A stretch of DNA of 64,000 nucleotides, taken from the NCBI RefSeq assembly GCF_009909155.2, contig NZ_JAAAPM020000018.1, positions 22,061-86,060 of the forward strand, given 5' to 3'. The translations under genes and the position numbers were made by a program. Origin of the DNA: Flavobacterium undicola (lineage in GTDB: Bacteria; Bacteroidota; Bacteroidia; Flavobacteriales; Flavobacteriaceae). Position 1 is the first letter of the stretch; the number at the start of each line of letters is the position of its first letter. Shown here piece after piece: positions 27,018-38,688 of this stretch. The notes beneath the pieces were generated by a model, which worked only from the letters and a program-made list of their open reading frames with translations, was not told the DNA's origin and searched no databases.

Positions 27018-28607
27018 ATGAGCTTTTTAAAAGAAATACAACGTAGAAGAACCTTTGGAATTATCTCGCATCCCGATGCCGGAAAAACAACTCTTACTGA
27101 AAAACTCCTTCTTTTTGGGGGAGCAATCCAAGAAGCAGGAGCTGTAAAAAACAACAAAATAAAAAAAGGAGCTACCAGTGACTTCATGGAAATTGAACGT
27201 CAAAGGGGAATCTCTGTATCTACTTCTGTTTTAGCATTCAACTATAAAGACATAAAAATCAACATCCTGGACACACCCGGACACAAGGATTTTGCCGAGG
27301 ATACTTTTAGAACCTTAACCGCTGTTGACAGTGTTATTGTGGTAATTGACGTAGCAAAAGGAGTTGAGGAACAAACTGAAAAATTAGTTGCGGTTTGTAG
27401 AATGCGAAAAATTCCAATTATTGTTTTCATCAACAAATTAGATCGTGAAGGACATGATGCCTTTGATTTGATGGACGAAGTAGAACAAAAATTAGGTCTT
27501 ACCGTTACTCCATTGAGTTTCCCTATCGGAATGGGTTATGACTTTCAAGGGATTTATAACCTTTGGGAACAAAACATCAACTTGTTTAGTGGAGACAGCC
27601 GTAAAAATATTGAAGAAACTATCGCTTTTTCAGACGTACAAAGTCCTGAATTAGAAAAGATAATTGGTCAAAAACCAGCCGATCGTTTACGTGAAGAACT
27701 AGAGTTGATTGATGAAGTTTATCCAAAATTCAATCAACAGGATTATTTAGACGGAAAACTACAACCTGTATTTTTTGGTTCTGCTTTGAACAACTTTGGT
27801 GTTAGAGAGTTATTAGACTGTTTTGTTTCTATTGCTCCTTCGCCAAGAGCTAAGGAATCAGAAACCAGATTAGTTGATCCAAAAGAAGAAAAACTATCCG
27901 GATTTGTATTTAAAATCCACGCTAATATGGATCCAAAACACCGTGACCGTTTGGCCTTTATAAAAATTGTTTCTGGAACTTTCGAAAGAAACAAACCGTA
28001 TTATCACGTTCGTCAAAAGAAAAATTTAAAATTCTCTAGTCCGAATGCCTTTTTTGCTGAGAAAAAAGAAATTGTAGACATCTCTTATCCTGGAGATATT
28101 GTGGGGCTTCACGATACTGGAAATTTCAAAATTGGTGATACTTTAACAGAAGGTGAAATCATGAATTTCAAAGGAATTCCAAGCTTCTCTCCGGAACATT
28201 TTAGATACATTAATAATGCTGACCCTATGAAGGCAAAACAGCTGGACAAAGGGGTTGACCAATTAATGGATGAAGGTGTTGCGCAGTTGTTTACTTTAGA
28301 AATGAACAACCGAAAAGTGATTGGTACTGTTGGAGCACTTCAATACGAAGTAATTCAATACCGTTTAGAGCACGAATATGGTGCAAAATGTACCTATGAA
28401 AATTTCCCGGTTCACAAAGCGTGTTGGGTAAAACCGGACGATGCTAAAAATGAGGAATTCAAAGAATTCAAACGAATCAAACAAAAATTCCTTGCTAAAG
28501 ACAAATACGATCAATTGGTTTTCCTGGCTGATTCGGACTTTACAATCCAAATGACACAGAATAAATACCCAAGTGTTAAATTGTTTTTCACCTCTGAATT
28601 AGATTAA
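27018..28607 (+). CDS. prfC: Peptide chain release factor 3
   Basis: 529 residues, normal for RF3. This translational GTPase recycles RF1 and RF2 from the ribosome after peptide release. The G1 motif is HPDAGKTTLTEKLL (about 18-31), followed by the GISVSTSV switch region, DTPGHKDF (G3) and FINKLDRE (G4). The later segments NNRKVIGTVGALQYEVIQYRLEHEYGAKC and KKNLKFSSPNAFFAEKKEIVD are specific to RF3 rather than EF-G. It is a single gene with its own promoter box and an exceptionally long terminator stem. Confidence 0.97.
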   Translation: MSFLKEIQRRRTFGIISHPDAGKTTLTEKLLLFGGAIQEAGAVKNNKIKKGATSDFMEIERQRGISVSTSVLAFNYKDIKINILDTPGHKDFAEDTFRTLTAVDSVIVVIDVAKGVEEQTEKLVAVCRMRKIPIIVFINKLDREGHDAFDLMDEVEQKLGLTVTPLSFPIGMGYDFQGIYNLWEQNINLFSGDSRKNIEETIAFSDVQSPELEKIIGQKPADRLREELELIDEVYPKFNQQDYLDGKLQPVFFGSALNNFGVRELLDCFVSIAPSPRAKESETRLVDPKEEKLSGFVFKIHANMDPKHRDRLAFIKIVSGTFERNKPYYHVRQKKNLKFSSPNAFFAEKKEIVDISYPGDIVGLHDTGNFKIGDTLTEGEIMNFKGIPSFSPEHFRYINNADPMKAKQLDKGVDQLMDEGVAQLFTLEMNNRKVIGTVGALQYEVIQYRLEHEYGAKCTYENFPVHKACWVKPDDAKNEEFKEFKRIKQKFLAKDKYDQLVFLADSDFTIQMTQNKYPSVKLFFTSELD

Positions 28608-28627
28608 AAAAAACGACACTTAATTCC

Positions 28628-28668
28628 ATAAAAAAACGGTCTCATTGTTAATGAGACCGTTTTTTTTA
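28628..28668. terminator. Bidirectional 17-bp terminator
   Basis: The arm at 28630-28646 (A-run then CGGTCTCATT) pairs perfectly with 28650-28666 around a three-base loop. T-runs on both strands suit the convergent genes on either side. Confidence 0.92.
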
Positions 28669-28680
28669 TGTTTTATATAT

Positions 28681-29034
28681 TTATGATAATGAACTTTCGT
28701 AATTCACCACTTTTTTCAAAAAAGCTTTAATCAACAAACGATTAGGTGCCATTCCTGAAGTAATAATTAATTTCTTAGCATTTGTACCTTCTACAGATAA
28801 TGTAGAATTAGGATCTTGTTTTGTCCCCATAAACCAAAGTGCAAATTCCATATTAGAAGTAGCTCTTGAAGTTTCTAATTTCACGTTAGTTGGCTCTACT
28901 TTTTCATTAAAATCAACATTGGAAGCTGATTGAGACTGGCTAAAAGCTGAAAAAGAAAACATAAAAAATAGCACTAACACAAATATTGACTGTGTCAATT
29001 TAGAATTCGTGATATTTGTTTTTAAGTTGTTCAT
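28681..29034 (-). CDS. Small exported protein of unknown function
   Basis: 117 residues. A basic N-terminus and a hydrophobic helix (about 15-31, ending FSAFSQ) form a signal peptide. The mature part is about 85 residues: a polar SQSASNVDFNEKVEP start, an aromatic MEFALWFMGT segment, and a basic tail (RLLIKAFLKKVVNYESSLS). I do not recognise the family. The gene has its own promoter box and shares a bidirectional terminator with prfC, so it is probably a real monocistronic gene. Confidence 0.6.
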   Translation of the reverse strand: MNNLKTNITNSKLTQSIFVLVLFFMFSFSAFSQSQSASNVDFNEKVEPTNVKLETSRATSNMEFALWFMGTKQDPNSTLSVEGTNAKKLIITSGMAPNRLLIKAFLKKVVNYESSLS

Positions 29035-29069
29035 GGCTTTATTTCTTCGGTTATAATCTTATTATGAAC

Positions 29070-29077
29070 CAAAGCTA
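29070..29077 (-). promoter_or_regulatory. Putative -7 box of the small exported protein
   Basis: TAGCTTTG on the minus strand matches TAnnTTTG, 36 bases before the start codon. Confidence 0.4.
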
Positions 29078-29164
29078 TTGTAATATAAAAACAGTAAAAA
29101 ACATTTCCGATAAACTACCCTAAAACTCGTTTAGCTACTAAAAAAAGCAAATCACATCTCTAAA

Positions 29165-29199
29165 AAAATAAAAAAAAGCTCTCAATAATGAAAGCCTTT
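29165..29199 (-). terminator. Terminator of the DUF3467 gene
   Basis: On the minus strand AAAGGCTTTC, a six-base loop and GAGAGCTTTT form a ten-pair stem with two wobble pairs, followed by a T-rich tract. It starts 7 bases after the stop. Confidence 0.75.
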
Positions 29200-29205
29200 G
29201 TAATT

Positions 29206-29508
29206 TTATGCTTGTCCAGCAGGACCAAAATTAAGCGGAATAGGTGCTTGTTCTGTATCTTTGATTTCGCCATGAGCTACTTCAAAACGATGAATATTTT
29301 CACCAATAGCCTTTAACAATCTCTTAGCGTGTTGTGGAGTCAAAACAATTCTTGACTTCACCTTAGCCTTAGGAACACCTGGCATGATGCTTACAAAATC
29401 CAAAACAAACTCCGAAGAAGAATGATTGATTATAGCTAAATTAGAATAAATCCCTTCGGCAGTTTTTTCATCTAATTCAATATTGATTTGTTCTTGTTGT
29501 TCTTTCAT
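29206..29508 (-). CDS. DUF3467 family protein
   Basis: 100 residues, soluble. The sequence IYSNLAIINHSSSEFVLDFVSIMPG, followed by KVKSRIVLTPQHAKRLLKAIGENIHRFE, is the DUF3467 pattern. The function is unknown. It lies immediately downstream of rpoC on the same strand. I recall this arrangement from other Bacteroidota genomes, which hints at a link to transcription. A strong hairpin between rpoC and this gene means that either limited read-through or a separate promoter drives it. Confidence 0.85.
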   Translation of the reverse strand: MKEQQEQINIELDEKTAEGIYSNLAIINHSSSEFVLDFVSIMPGVPKAKVKSRIVLTPQHAKRLLKAIGENIHRFEVAHGEIKDTEQAPIPLNFGPAGQA

Positions 29509-29536
29509 ATCAAAAGTTTTAAAACCAAACTGTTTA

Positions 29537-29580
29537 AAATTAAAAATAGAAAGACTACACGAGGTAATCTTTCTATTTTT
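29537..29580 (-). terminator. Terminator after rpoC
   Basis: The arm at 29542-29558 pairs with 29564-29580 over 17 positions with one wobble, around ACGAG. The stem ends in A/T runs giving a T-tract on the minus strand. It lies between rpoC and the DUF3467 gene. Confidence 0.85.
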
Positions 29581-29604
29581 TTTAATTTAAAAACATATTA
29601 TTTA

Positions 29605-32600
29605 TTAATAAATATATTCTTCTTTGTTTGCCATCATATCATTGTAATCTTCTTTAGAACCTACAATAGCATTATCGTATTCTCTCATACCTGTACCAGC
29701 AGGGATTCTGTGTCCTACAATTACATTTTCTTTCAATCCTTCTAAGTAATCTACCTTACCTGCTACAGCAGCTTCGTTTAATACTTTAGTTGTTTCTTGG
29801 AAAGAAGCAGCAGAAATAAACGATTTCGTTTGAAGCGAAGCTCTTGTAATACCTTGTAATACCGGAGTTGCAGTTGCAGTAACTACATCACGAGCAACAA
29901 CTAGGTTTTTATCAGAACGTTTCAACAATGAATTCTCATCTCTCAATTGACGTGGAGTAACAATTTGACCTTCTTTTAAGTTAGAAGAATCTCCTGCATC
30001 CTCAACCACTTTCATACCGTATAATTTATCATTTTCAACGATAAAGTCTTTAGTGTGAATTAATTGATCTTCTAAGAATAAAGTATCTCCTGGATCCTGA
30101 ACTCTTACTTTACGCATCATTTGACGAATAACTACCTCAAAGTGTTTGTCGTTGATTTTTACCCCTTGTAAACGGTATACCTCTTGAATTTCGTTAACCA
30201 AATACTGTTGAACAGCAGCTGGACCTTGAATTCTCAAGATATCGTCTGGAGTAATTGCTCCGTCAGACAAAGGAATACCTGCTCTTACGAAGTCATTCTC
30301 TTGAACAAGAATTTGACTAGATAATTTCACTAAGTATTTCTTAACCTCTCCAAATTTAGATTCAATTACAATCTCACGGTTACCTCTTTTGATTTTTCCA
30401 AAAGAAACTACACCATCAATTTCAGAAACTACAGCTGGGTTAGAAGGATTACGAGCTTCTAAAAGCTCAGTAATTCTTGGTAAACCTCCCGTAATATCTC
30501 CTGATTTAGAAGAACGACGTGGAATTTTAACCAATACTTTACCTGCTTTAATTTTCTCTCCATCTTCAACCATCAAGTGAGCTCCAACTGGTAAGTTGTA
30601 AGAACGAATCAATTCACCATCTTTACCATAAACTAATAAAGTAGGAATTAATTTTTTGTTTCTAGATTCAGAAATTACTTTTTCCTGGAAACCAGTTTGC
30701 TCATCGATTTCAACCATGAACGATTGTCCTTGCTCTAAATCTTCGTAAGCGATTTTACCAGTAAACTCAGAAACGATAACTCCATTATATGGATCCCATT
30801 TACAAATTACTTCTCCTTTTCCAATAGACTGACCGTCTTTTACAAAAATACTAGAACCGTAAGGAATATTATGTGTATTTAAAACAATACCTGTTTTTTC
30901 GTCAACTAATTTTAATTCTGTAGAACGTGAAACAACGATATCAACTTCGTTTCCTTCATTATCGTCACCTTTTACAGTTTTTAAATCTTCAATTTCAAGT
31001 TTTCCTGGGAATTTAGCAATAATACTAGATTCTTCAGAAATACCTCCTGCAACCCCTCCAACGTGGAATGTACGAAGTGTTAACTGTGTACCTGGCTCTC
31101 CAATAGATTGAGCAGCAATTACTCCTACCGCCTCACCTCTTTGAGTCATTTTTCCAGTTGCTAGGTTACGTCCGTAACATTTAGCACAAATACCTTTCAA
31201 GGCTTCACAAGTCAATGGAGAACGTACTTCAACTTTTTCAAGTGGAGAAGCCTCGATTGTTTTCATGATCGCTTCGGTAATTTGTTGACCTGATGCTACT
31301 AATACTTCATTAGTCAAAGGATTAATTACGTCTTGTAATGCAACACGTCCTAAAATTCTTTCTCCTAATGATTCAACGATTTCTTCATTCTTTTTCAATG
31401 CTGAAACTTCAACACCTCTTAATGTTCCACAATCTTCGATGTTAACAATAACGTCTTGAGAAACGTCATGTAATCTACGAGTCAAGTATCCAGCATCCGC
31501 CGTTTTAAGAGCCGTATCCGCAAGACCTTTACGAGCACCGTGAGTAGAGATAAAGTACTCAAGAATCGAAAGACCTTCCTTAAAGTTAGAAAGAATCGGG
31601 TTTTCAATAATCTCACCACCACCAGCAGTCGATTTTTTAGGCTTAGCCATCAAACCACGCATACCAGTTAACTGACGAATCTGTTCTTTAGATCCACGAG
31701 CTCCAGAGTCAAGCATCATATACACTGAGTTGAAACCTTGTTGGTCTTCTCTAATGTTTTTCATTGCTAATTCTGTCAATTGTGCATTCGCAGAAGTCCA
31801 TACGTCAATAACTTGGTTGTAACGTTCGTTATTTGTAATAAGACCCATGTTATAGTTAGCAGAAATTCCTTCTACTTGCTCTCTTGCGTCAGCGATCAAT
31901 TGTGTTTTTTGCTCAGGAATTCTAATATCACCTAATGAGAATGATAATCCTCCGCGGAATGCGAATTTATACCCCATATCTTTCATGTTATCCAAGAAGG
32001 CAGCCGTTTCAGGTACACTTGTTGAATTTAATACGTGACCGATAATGTCTCTAAGGTTTTTCTTAGTCAATACATCATTGATATATCCTGCAGCTTCCGG
32101 TACTACTTCGTTAAATAATACACGACCTGCAGTTGTTTGGATAATTTGGTAAACCAATTCTCCAGCTTCATTAAAATCTTTTGCTCTAATTTTCACACGA
32201 GCATTCAATTCTAATCTTCCTTCGTTTAATGCAATATTTGTTTCCTCAGCAGAGTAAAAAGTAAGCCCTTCTCCTAAAATTTTCTTTTCTGGAGTAGACA
32301 AACGCTCTTTGGTCATATAATATAAACCCAAAACCATGTCCTGAGAAGGTACCGTAATAGGAGCACCATTTGCAGGGTTCAAGATATTGTGAGAAGCTAA
32401 CATTAATAATTGTGCTTCAAGGATTGCTTCTGGTCCTAATGGCAAGTGAACTGCCATCTGATCCCCGTCAAAATCCGCGTTGAAAGCCGTACATACTAAT
32501 GGGTGTAATTGGATTGCTTTTCCTTCAATTAATTTTGGTTGGAAAGCTTGAATACCCAATCTGTGTAACGTAGGAGCACGGTTCAGTAATACTGGGTGTC

Positions 32601-33915
32601 CTTTAATTACGTTTTCAAGAATATCCCAAACTACAGGTTCTTTTTTATCTATAATTTTCTTAGCAGATTTAACTGTTTTCACAATTCCTCTTTCTATCAA
32701 TTTACGGATAACGAAAGGTTTGTATAATTCAGCTGCCATATCTTTTGGCAATCCACATTCGAATAATTTCAATTCAGGTCCAACAACAATTACCGAACGA
32801 GCAGAATAATCCACACGTTTTCCAAGTAAGTTTTGACGGAAACGTCCTTGCTTACCTTTTAAGGAATCAGATAATGATTTTAATGGTCTGTTTGATTCTG
32901 TTTTAACAGCAGAAGCTTTACGAGTGTTATCAAATAATGAATCTACCGATTCTTGCAACATACGTTTTTCGTTTCTCAAGATCACTTCAGGAGCTTTAAT
33001 CTCCATTAATCTTTTCAAACGGTTATTACGGATGATAACACGACGGTATAAGTCATTCAAATCTGAAGTTGCAAAACGACCTCCATCAAGTGGCACAAGC
33101 GGACGTAATTCTGGTGGAATAACTGGAACTACTTTCATAATCATCCATTCTGGACGGTTTTCACGGTTCAAGTTAGACTCACGGAAAGATTCAACAACCT
33201 GTAATCTTTTTAATGCTTCTGTTTTACGTTGTTTAGACGTTTCGTTATTAGCTGAGTGTCTTAATTGGTAAGACAACTGATCTAAATCAATACGAGCTAA
33301 TAAATCCATAATACATTCTGCTCCCATTTTGGCAACAAATTTATTAGGATCAAAATCGTCTAAATATTGGTTATCCTGAGGAAGTGTATCTAAAATATTT
33401 AAATATTCTTCTTCAGTTAAGAAATCTAATCTTTGTAATGATTCTCCTTCTGCATTTTTAGCAATACCAGCTTGGATTACTACGTATCTTTCGTAGTAAA
33501 TGATCATATCTAATTTCTTAGATGGAAGACCAAGGATATAACCAATTTTGTTAGGAAGAGAACGGAAATACCAAATATGAGCAATAGGCACAACAAGGTT
33601 GATATGACCAACTCTATCTCTACGTACTTTTTTCTCAGTAACTTCAACACCGCAACGGTCACAAATGATTCCTTTGTAACGGATTCTTTTGTATTTACCA
33701 CAAGCACATTCAAAATCTTTTACTGGTCCGAAGATTCTTTCGCAGAAAAGACCATCACGTTCTGGTTTGTGTGTTCTATAGTTGATAGTTTCTGGCTTTA
33801 AAACTTCACCTCTTGATTCTTTCAAAATAGATTCAGGAGAAGCTAGTCCTATCGAAATTTTGTCAAACCTTTTTACCTGGCTTTTCTCTTTATTATTATT
33901 TCTATTATTCATCAT
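29605..33915 (-). CDS. rpoC: DNA-directed RNA polymerase subunit beta'
   Basis: 1436 residues, normal for Bacteroidota. The N-terminal zinc site is CACGKY...CDRCGVE (about 70-88). The clamp and switch region contains [27 protein letters not shown]. The catalytic magnesium loop is NADFDGDQM, and the trigger-loop region includes [23 protein letters not shown]. The second zinc cluster is [16 protein letters not shown]. Two adjacent ATG codons begin the frame at 33915 and 33912. It follows rpoB after 234 bases and is the last core gene of the secE-to-rpoC cluster. Confidence 0.99.
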   Translation of the reverse strand: MMNNRNNNKEKSQVKRFDKISIGLASPESILKESRGEVLKPETINYRTHKPERDGLFCERIFGPVKDFECACGKYKRIRYKGIICDRCGVEVTEKKVRRDRVGHINLVVPIAHIWYFRSLPNKIGYILGLPSKKLDMIIYYERYVVIQAGIAKNAEGESLQRLDFLTEEEYLNILDTLPQDNQYLDDFDPNKFVAKMGAECIMDLLARIDLDQLSYQLRHSANNETSKQRKTEALKRLQVVESFRESNLNRENRPEWMIMKVVPVIPPELRPLVPLDGGRFATSDLNDLYRRVIIRNNRLKRLMEIKAPEVILRNEKRMLQESVDSLFDNTRKASAVKTESNRPLKSLSDSLKGKQGRFRQNLLGKRVDYSARSVIVVGPELKLFECGLPKDMAAELYKPFVIRKLIERGIVKTVKSAKKIIDKKEPVVWDILENVIKGHPVLLNRAPTLHRLGIQAFQPKLIEGKAIQLHPLVCTAFNADFDGDQMAVHLPLGPEAILEAQLLMLASHNILNPANGAPITVPSQDMVLGLYYMTKERLSTPEKKILGEGLTFYSAEETNIALNEGRLELNARVKIRAKDFNEAGELVYQIIQTTAGRVLFNEVVPEAAGYINDVLTKKNLRDIIGHVLNSTSVPETAAFLDNMKDMGYKFAFRGGLSFSLGDIRIPEQKTQLIADAREQVEGISANYNMGLITNNERYNQVIDVWTSANAQLTELAMKNIREDQQGFNSVYMMLDSGARGSKEQIRQLTGMRGLMAKPKKSTAGGGEIIENPILSNFKEGLSILEYFISTHGARKGLADTALKTADAGYLTRRLHDVSQDVIVNIEDCGTLRGVEVSALKKNEEIVESLGERILGRVALQDVINPLTNEVLVASGQQITEAIMKTIEASPLEKVEVRSPLTCEALKGICAKCYGRNLATGKMTQRGEAVGVIAAQSIGEPGTQLTLRTFHVGGVAGGISEESSIIAKFPGKLEIEDLKTVKGDDNEGNEVDIVVSRSTELKLVDEKTGIVLNTHNIPYGSSIFVKDGQSIGKGEVICKWDPYNGVIVSEFTGKIAYEDLEQGQSFMVEIDEQTGFQEKVISESRNKKLIPTLLVYGKDGELIRSYNLPVGAHLMVEDGEKIKAGKVLVKIPRRSSKSGDITGGLPRITELLEARNPSNPAVVSEIDGVVSFGKIKRGNREIVIESKFGEVKKYLVKLSSQILVQENDFVRAGIPLSDGAITPDDILRIQGPAAVQQYLVNEIQEVYRLQGVKINDKHFEVVIRQMMRKVRVQDPGDTLFLEDQLIHTKDFIVENDKLYGMKVVEDAGDSSNLKEGQIVTPRQLRDENSLLKRSDKNLVVARDVVTATATPVLQGITRASLQTKSFISAASFQETTKVLNEAAVAGKVDYLEGLKENVIVGHRIPAGTGMREYDNAIVGSKEDYNDMMANKEEYIY

Positions 33916-34107
33916 AGTTTTTACTATTGATTTATTTGCAATTAAAAATTGATTTTAGATGCTGCTTTTTGCATCACCTATTACCTCGGGTTACTTCTCT
34001 AAACTTCAAACGACTATTTGAAGTGCTAGTTAAAAAATTAAAATTTAATTTTTTAAAAAATCGGAACGGTTTACGGGTATAAATCCTAAAAACTTAAAAT
34101 GAGTAAT

Positions 34108-34131
34108 CAGCCCCGATAAAAATCGGGACTG
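34108..34131 (-). other. Hairpin in the rpoB-rpoC intercistronic gap
   Basis: CCCGAT (34112-34117) pairs with ATCGGG (34122-34127) around AAAA, with three more outer pairs beyond one mismatch. No T-run follows on the minus strand, so this looks like a processing or stability element rather than a terminator. The 234-base gap holds no gene. Confidence 0.5.
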
Positions 34132-34149
34132 AAAACTTCCTAATACTTA

Positions 34150-37100
34150 TTATTCTTCTAATCTAATGTCTAATCCAAGACCTTTCAATTCATGCATTAA
34201 TACATTGAATGATTCCGGTAATCCTGGTTCTGGCATAGTTTCACCTTTTACGATAGCTTCGTAAGTTTTAGCTCTACCAATTACGTCATCAGATTTAACT
34301 GTTAAGATTTCACGAAGTGTACTAGAAGCTCCATAAGCCTCAAGTGCCCAAACCTCCATCTCTCCAAAACGTTGACCTCCAAATTGAGCTTTACCTCCCA
34401 ATGGTTGTTGAGTAATCAACGAGTATGGTCCGATAGAACGTGCGTGCATCTTATCATCAACCATGTGTCCTAATTTCAACATGTAAATTACACCCACAGT
34501 TGCTGCTTGATGGAAACGCTCTCCTGTACCACCATCATAAAGATGTGTATGTCCAAAACGTGGAATTCCAGCTTCGTCAGTCAATTCATTAATTTGGTCA
34601 AGTGAAGCACCATCAAAAATTGGAGTAGCATATTTTCTACCTAATTTTTGTCCAGCCCATCCAAGAACAGTTTCATAAATTTGACCAATGTTCATACGAG
34701 AAGGTACCCCAAGTGGGTTCAACACGATATCAACTGGTGTTCCGTCTTCAAGGAAAGGCATATCTTCATGACGAACGATTCTTGCAACAATACCTTTGTT
34801 ACCGTGACGTCCAGCCATCTTATCCCCTACTTTCAACTTACGTTTCTTAGCGATATAAACTTTAGCTAATTTCAAAATTCCTGATGGCAATTCATCTCCA
34901 ACAGTAATTGTGAATTTCTCTCTTCTTAACGCTCCTTGTAAATCGTTCAACTTAATTTTATAGTTATGAATCAAATCATTCACCATTTTATTAGTTGCAT
35001 CATCAGCTACCCATTGACCTTTGCTTAAATGAGCAAAATCTTCAACAGCGTAAAGCATTTTTTGAGTGTATTTTTTACCTTTTGGTAAAACTTCTTCACC
35101 CAAATCATTCATTACACCTTGTGATGTTTTTCCGTTTACAATCAAGAAAAGTTTTTCAATTAACTTGTCTTTTAACTCTGTAAATTTAACTTCAAACTCC
35201 ATTTCTAGTGCTCCTAAAGCATCTTTGTCCTGAGTACGTTTGCGTTTGTCTTTTACAGCTCTTGCAAATAATTTTTTATCTAAAACAACACCGTGTAAAG
35301 ATGGAGAAGCTTTTAATGAAGCATCTTTCACATCACCAGCTTTATCCCCGAAGATTGCACGAAGCAATTTCTCTTCCGGAGTTGGATCAGATTCTCCTTT
35401 TGGTGTAATTTTTCCAATTAAAATATCACCAGGTTTAACCTCGGCACCAATTCTAATCATACCGTTTTCATCTAAGTCTTTAGTAGCCTCTTCAGAAACG
35501 TTAGGAATATCATTCGTTAATTCTTCGTTACCTAATTTAGTATCTCTTACCTCTAATGAGTAATCGTCTACGTGGATTGAAGTAAAGATATCATCACGAA
35601 CTACTTTTTCAGAAATTACAATCGCATCCTCGAAGTTGTACCCTTTCCATGGCATGAACGCTACTTTTAAGTTTCTACCTAAAGCTAATTCACCATTTTC
35701 AGTAGCATATCCTTCTGATAATACTTGACCAGGAATCACTCTGTCACCTTTTCTTACGATAGGTTTCAAGTTGATACTTGTTCCTTGATTGGTTTTTCTA
35801 AATTTAATTAAGTTGTATGTCTTTTCATCAGCATCAAAACTTACCATTCTTTCTTCCTCAGAACGATCGTATTTAATAGTAATGATATTAGCATCTACAT
35901 ATTCTACAGTACCATACCCTTCAGCATTAATCAATACTCTAGAGTCAGAAGCTACTTGACGCTCTAAACCAGTTCCAACAATCGGAGCTTCAGGACGTAT
36001 TAATGGTACGGCCTGACGCATCATGTTAGATCCCATCAAGGCTCTATTCGCATCATCATGCTCCAAGAAAGGAATCAAAGATGCAGAAATCGAAGCAATT
36101 TGGTTAGGAGCAACGTCAGTATAATGTACTCTGGAAGGATCAACAACAGGGAAATCACCTTCTTCACGCGCAATTACGTTTTCAGCTGTGATTTTTCCAT
36201 TTTCATCCATTTCAATGTTTGCCTGAGCAATCATTTTTCCTTCTTCTTCTTCAGCACTTAAGTAAGTTGCTTCAGAAACTAAATCAACTACACCATTAGT
36301 TACTTTACGGTAAGGAGTTTCGATGAATCCCATTCCGTTTACTTTAGCATAAACACCAAGAGAAGAAATCAAACCAATGTTTGGTCCCTCAGGAGTTTCA
36401 ATAGGACATAAACGTCCGTAGTGCGTATAGTGAACGTCACGAACCTCAAATCCGGCTCTTTCTCTCGAAAGTCCACCTGGTCCTAGAGCAGATAATCTTC
36501 TTTTGTGTGTAATCTCAGCTAATGGATTCGTTTGATCCATAAATTGAGACAACTGGTTCGTTCCAAAGAAAGAGTTGATAACTGATGATAATGTTTTAGC
36601 ATTAATCAAATCAATTGGTGTAAACACCTCGTTATCTCTAACGTTCATTCTCTCACGAATAGTTCTAGCCATACGTGCTAAACCAACACCGAATTGTTGA
36701 GACAATTGTTCACCAACTGTTCTAACACGACGGTTTGATAAGTGATCAATATCATCAATATCCGCTTTCGCGTTGATCAACTCAATTAAATACTTCACGA
36801 TAGTAATGATATCTTCTTTGGTAAGCACTTGCTTTTCCATTGGGATATCTAAACCAAGTTTTTTGTTCATTCTGTAACGACCTACTTCACCTAAGTTGTA
36901 ACGTTGGTCAGAGAAGAACAATTTATCTATAATACCACGAGCAGTTTCTTCATCAGGCGGTTCTGCGTTACGCAATTGTCTGTAGATATGCTCAACAGCT
37001 TCTTTTTCAGAGTTTGTTGGATCTTTTTGTAATGTATTATGAATGATGGCATAATCAGCTTGATTAGCATCTTCTTTATGTAACAAAATAGATTTAACGT

Positions 37101-37965
37101 TAGACTCGATGATCTCTTCAACATTATCTTTATCGATAATTGTATCACGATCAAGGATAATCTCGTTACGTTCGATAGAAACTACCTCACCGGTATCTTC
37201 ATCTACAAAATCTTCATGCCATGTATTCAATACACGAGCAGCTAATTTTCTACCGATATATTTTTTAAGTCCTGTTTTAGATACTTTAATTTCTTCAGCA
37301 AGGTCGAAAATCTCAAGGATATCCTTATCTCTTTCGAAACCAATAGCACGGAATAAAGTAGTTACAGGTAATTTTTTCTTTCTGTCGATATAAGCGTACA
37401 TTACGCTGTTGATATCAGTTGAAAATTCTATCCAAGATCCTTTAAAAGGAATTACTCTGGCAGAATATAATTTTGTTCCATTTGCGTGGAATGATTGTCC
37501 AAAGAAAACACCTGGAGATCTGTGAAGCTGAGAAACAACAACACGTTCAGCACCGTTAATAACAAAAGTTCCACTTGGAGTCATATAAGGTATAGTACCT
37601 AAATAAACATCCTGAACAATAGTTTCAAAATCTTCGTGTTCTGGGTCAGTACAATATAGTTTTAACCTTGCTTTTAAAGGCACACTATGCGTTAGACCTC
37701 TTTCTATACATTCTTGAATTGTATAACGTGGTGGATCTACAAAATAATCAAGGAATTCCAATACAAAGTTATTTCTTGTATCTGTAATTGGAAAGTTTTC
37801 CATGAAGGTATTGTATAATCCTTCATTGCCTCTTTCGTCTGATTTAGTTTCTAATTGAAAAAAATCTTGAAAAGATTTAACCTGAACATCCAAGAAATCT
37901 GGATACTGAGGTATATTTTTTGTAGAGGCAAAATTCAATCTTTCAGTCTGATTTGTTATCATCAA
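34150..37965 (-). CDS. rpoB: DNA-directed RNA polymerase subunit beta
   Basis: 1271 residues. Recognisable segments in order are the [25 protein letters not shown] lineage-typical N-terminus and [19 protein letters not shown]. The rifampicin-site region follows: [33 protein letters not shown]. Next come [12 protein letters not shown] and the C-terminal [26 protein letters not shown]. In the rifampicin region the usual residues (Gln in QLSQFMDQ, His in THKRR, Ser in RRLSALG) are the wild-type ones. It lies 262 bases downstream of rplL, with an attenuator-like hairpin between. Confidence 0.99.
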   Translation of the reverse strand: MMITNQTERLNFASTKNIPQYPDFLDVQVKSFQDFFQLETKSDERGNEGLYNTFMENFPITDTRNNFVLEFLDYFVDPPRYTIQECIERGLTHSVPLKARLKLYCTDPEHEDFETIVQDVYLGTIPYMTPSGTFVINGAERVVVSQLHRSPGVFFGQSFHANGTKLYSARVIPFKGSWIEFSTDINSVMYAYIDRKKKLPVTTLFRAIGFERDKDILEIFDLAEEIKVSKTGLKKYIGRKLAARVLNTWHEDFVDEDTGEVVSIERNEIILDRDTIIDKDNVEEIIESNVKSILLHKEDANQADYAIIHNTLQKDPTNSEKEAVEHIYRQLRNAEPPDEETARGIIDKLFFSDQRYNLGEVGRYRMNKKLGLDIPMEKQVLTKEDIITIVKYLIELINAKADIDDIDHLSNRRVRTVGEQLSQQFGVGLARMARTIRERMNVRDNEVFTPIDLINAKTLSSVINSFFGTNQLSQFMDQTNPLAEITHKRRLSALGPGGLSRERAGFEVRDVHYTHYGRLCPIETPEGPNIGLISSLGVYAKVNGMGFIETPYRKVTNGVVDLVSEATYLSAEEEEGKMIAQANIEMDENGKITAENVIAREEGDFPVVDPSRVHYTDVAPNQIASISASLIPFLEHDDANRALMGSNMMRQAVPLIRPEAPIVGTGLERQVASDSRVLINAEGYGTVEYVDANIITIKYDRSEEERMVSFDADEKTYNLIKFRKTNQGTSINLKPIVRKGDRVIPGQVLSEGYATENGELALGRNLKVAFMPWKGYNFEDAIVISEKVVRDDIFTSIHVDDYSLEVRDTKLGNEELTNDIPNVSEEATKDLDENGMIRIGAEVKPGDILIGKITPKGESDPTPEEKLLRAIFGDKAGDVKDASLKASPSLHGVVLDKKLFARAVKDKRKRTQDKDALGALEMEFEVKFTELKDKLIEKLFLIVNGKTSQGVMNDLGEEVLPKGKKYTQKMLYAVEDFAHLSKGQWVADDATNKMVNDLIHNYKIKLNDLQGALRREKFTITVGDELPSGILKLAKVYIAKKRKLKVGDKMAGRHGNKGIVARIVRHEDMPFLEDGTPVDIVLNPLGVPSRMNIGQIYETVLGWAGQKLGRKYATPIFDGASLDQINELTDEAGIPRFGHTHLYDGGTGERFHQAATVGVIYMLKLGHMVDDKMHARSIGPYSLITQQPLGGKAQFGGQRFGEMEVWALEAYGASSTLREILTVKSDDVIGRAKTYEAIVKGETMPEPGLPESFNVLMHELKGLGLDIRLEE

Positions 37966-38132
37966 TGGACAAAATTTTGATTAAAAAAAAGTAGTTTTTT
38001 GTGTAAAACACACTGTTTAAATTATACTTTCTTTTTTGTAATCAATACATCTTTAAAAATAAACCGATGAAAATCAGTCCAATTTTTTTTCTTCGTATTG
38101 ATCAAAAACTTTTTCGTATTTTAAACTATTAT

Positions 38133-38160
38133 TATAATAAAATGGTACTATTTTATTATA
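38133..38160 (-). other. AT-rich hairpin in the rpoB leader
   Basis: TATAATAAAAT (38133-38143) pairs with ATTTTATTATA (38150-38160) around GGTACT. It lies just downstream, in the transcription direction, of the rplL-rpoB attenuator-like stem. Confidence 0.45.
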
Positions 38161-38162
38161 CG

Positions 38163-38205
38163 AAAAATGGTTTAGGCATTGAGTGATTAACTCAAGACCT
38201 AAACC
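38163..38205 (-). terminator. Attenuator-like terminator between rplL and rpoB
   Basis: GGTTTAGG plus TTGAGT (left arm 38169-38184) pairs with ACTCAAG/ACCTAAACC (38190-38205), giving 14 pairs around a two-base internal mismatch. On the minus strand the stem is followed by ATTTTTCG. Partial termination between ribosomal-protein genes and rpoBC is known in other bacteria. Confidence 0.7.
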
Positions 38206-38227
38206 TAGTTCTTAAAACTGATTAAAC

Positions 38228-38596
38228 TTATTTAAGTTCAACTACAGCTCCAGCTTCTTCTAATGATTTTTTAAGACCTTCAGCCTCTTCTTTAGAAACA
38301 CCTTCTTTAACATTAGATGGTGCGCTATCAACTACATCTTTAGCTTCTTTCAAACCTAAACCAGTTAATTCTTTAACTAATTTTACTACAGCTAATTTAG
38401 AAGAACCAGCTTCTTTTAATACTACAGTAAATTCAGTTTGAGCTTCTTCAGCAGCAGCTTCTCCACCACCTGATACTACTACAGCTGCAGCAGCTGGTTC
38501 GATTCCGTACTCATCTTTTAATATTGTTGCTAATTCGTTAACTTCTTTAACAGTTAAGTTAACTAATTGTTCTGCGAATTGTTTCAAATCTGCCAT
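38228..38596 (-). CDS. rplL: Ribosomal protein L7/L12 (bL12)
   Basis: 122 residues. The N-terminal dimerisation helices (residues 1-30, [23 protein letters not shown]) lead into an Ala/Val-rich hinge ([17 protein letters not shown]). The conserved C-terminal domain follows: [51 protein letters not shown]. Copies of bL12 form the ribosome stalk that recruits translational GTPases. It is 92 bases downstream of rplJ, with a perfect 8-bp hairpin between them. Confidence 0.98.
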   Translation of the reverse strand: MADLKQFAEQLVNLTVKEVNELATILKDEYGIEPAAAAVVVSGGGEAAAEEAQTEFTVVLKEAGSSKLAVVKLVKELTGLGLKEAKDVVDSAPSNVKEGVSKEEAEGLKKSLEEAGAVVELK

Positions 38597-38658
38597 TTTT
38601 TCTATCTTTTAAAATGATTTGTAAAAATATAATTTATTTATTGTGCGCTATTTAAGCA

Positions 38659-38680
38659 ACAAGGAAATTAAATTCCTTGT
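38659..38680 (-). other. Intercistronic hairpin between rplJ and rplL
   Basis: ACAAGGAA (38659-38666) pairs with TTCCTTGT (38673-38680) around ATTAAA. No T-run follows on the minus strand, so it is probably not a terminator. It may affect processing or the relative expression of L10 and L7/L12. Confidence 0.45.
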
Positions 38681-38688
38681 TTTGAGTA

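Noticed and set aside
29605..37965. Many open frames opposite rpoC and rpoB
   Set aside because: They are shadows of long, well-conserved coding sequences and have no recognisable domains or leaders.
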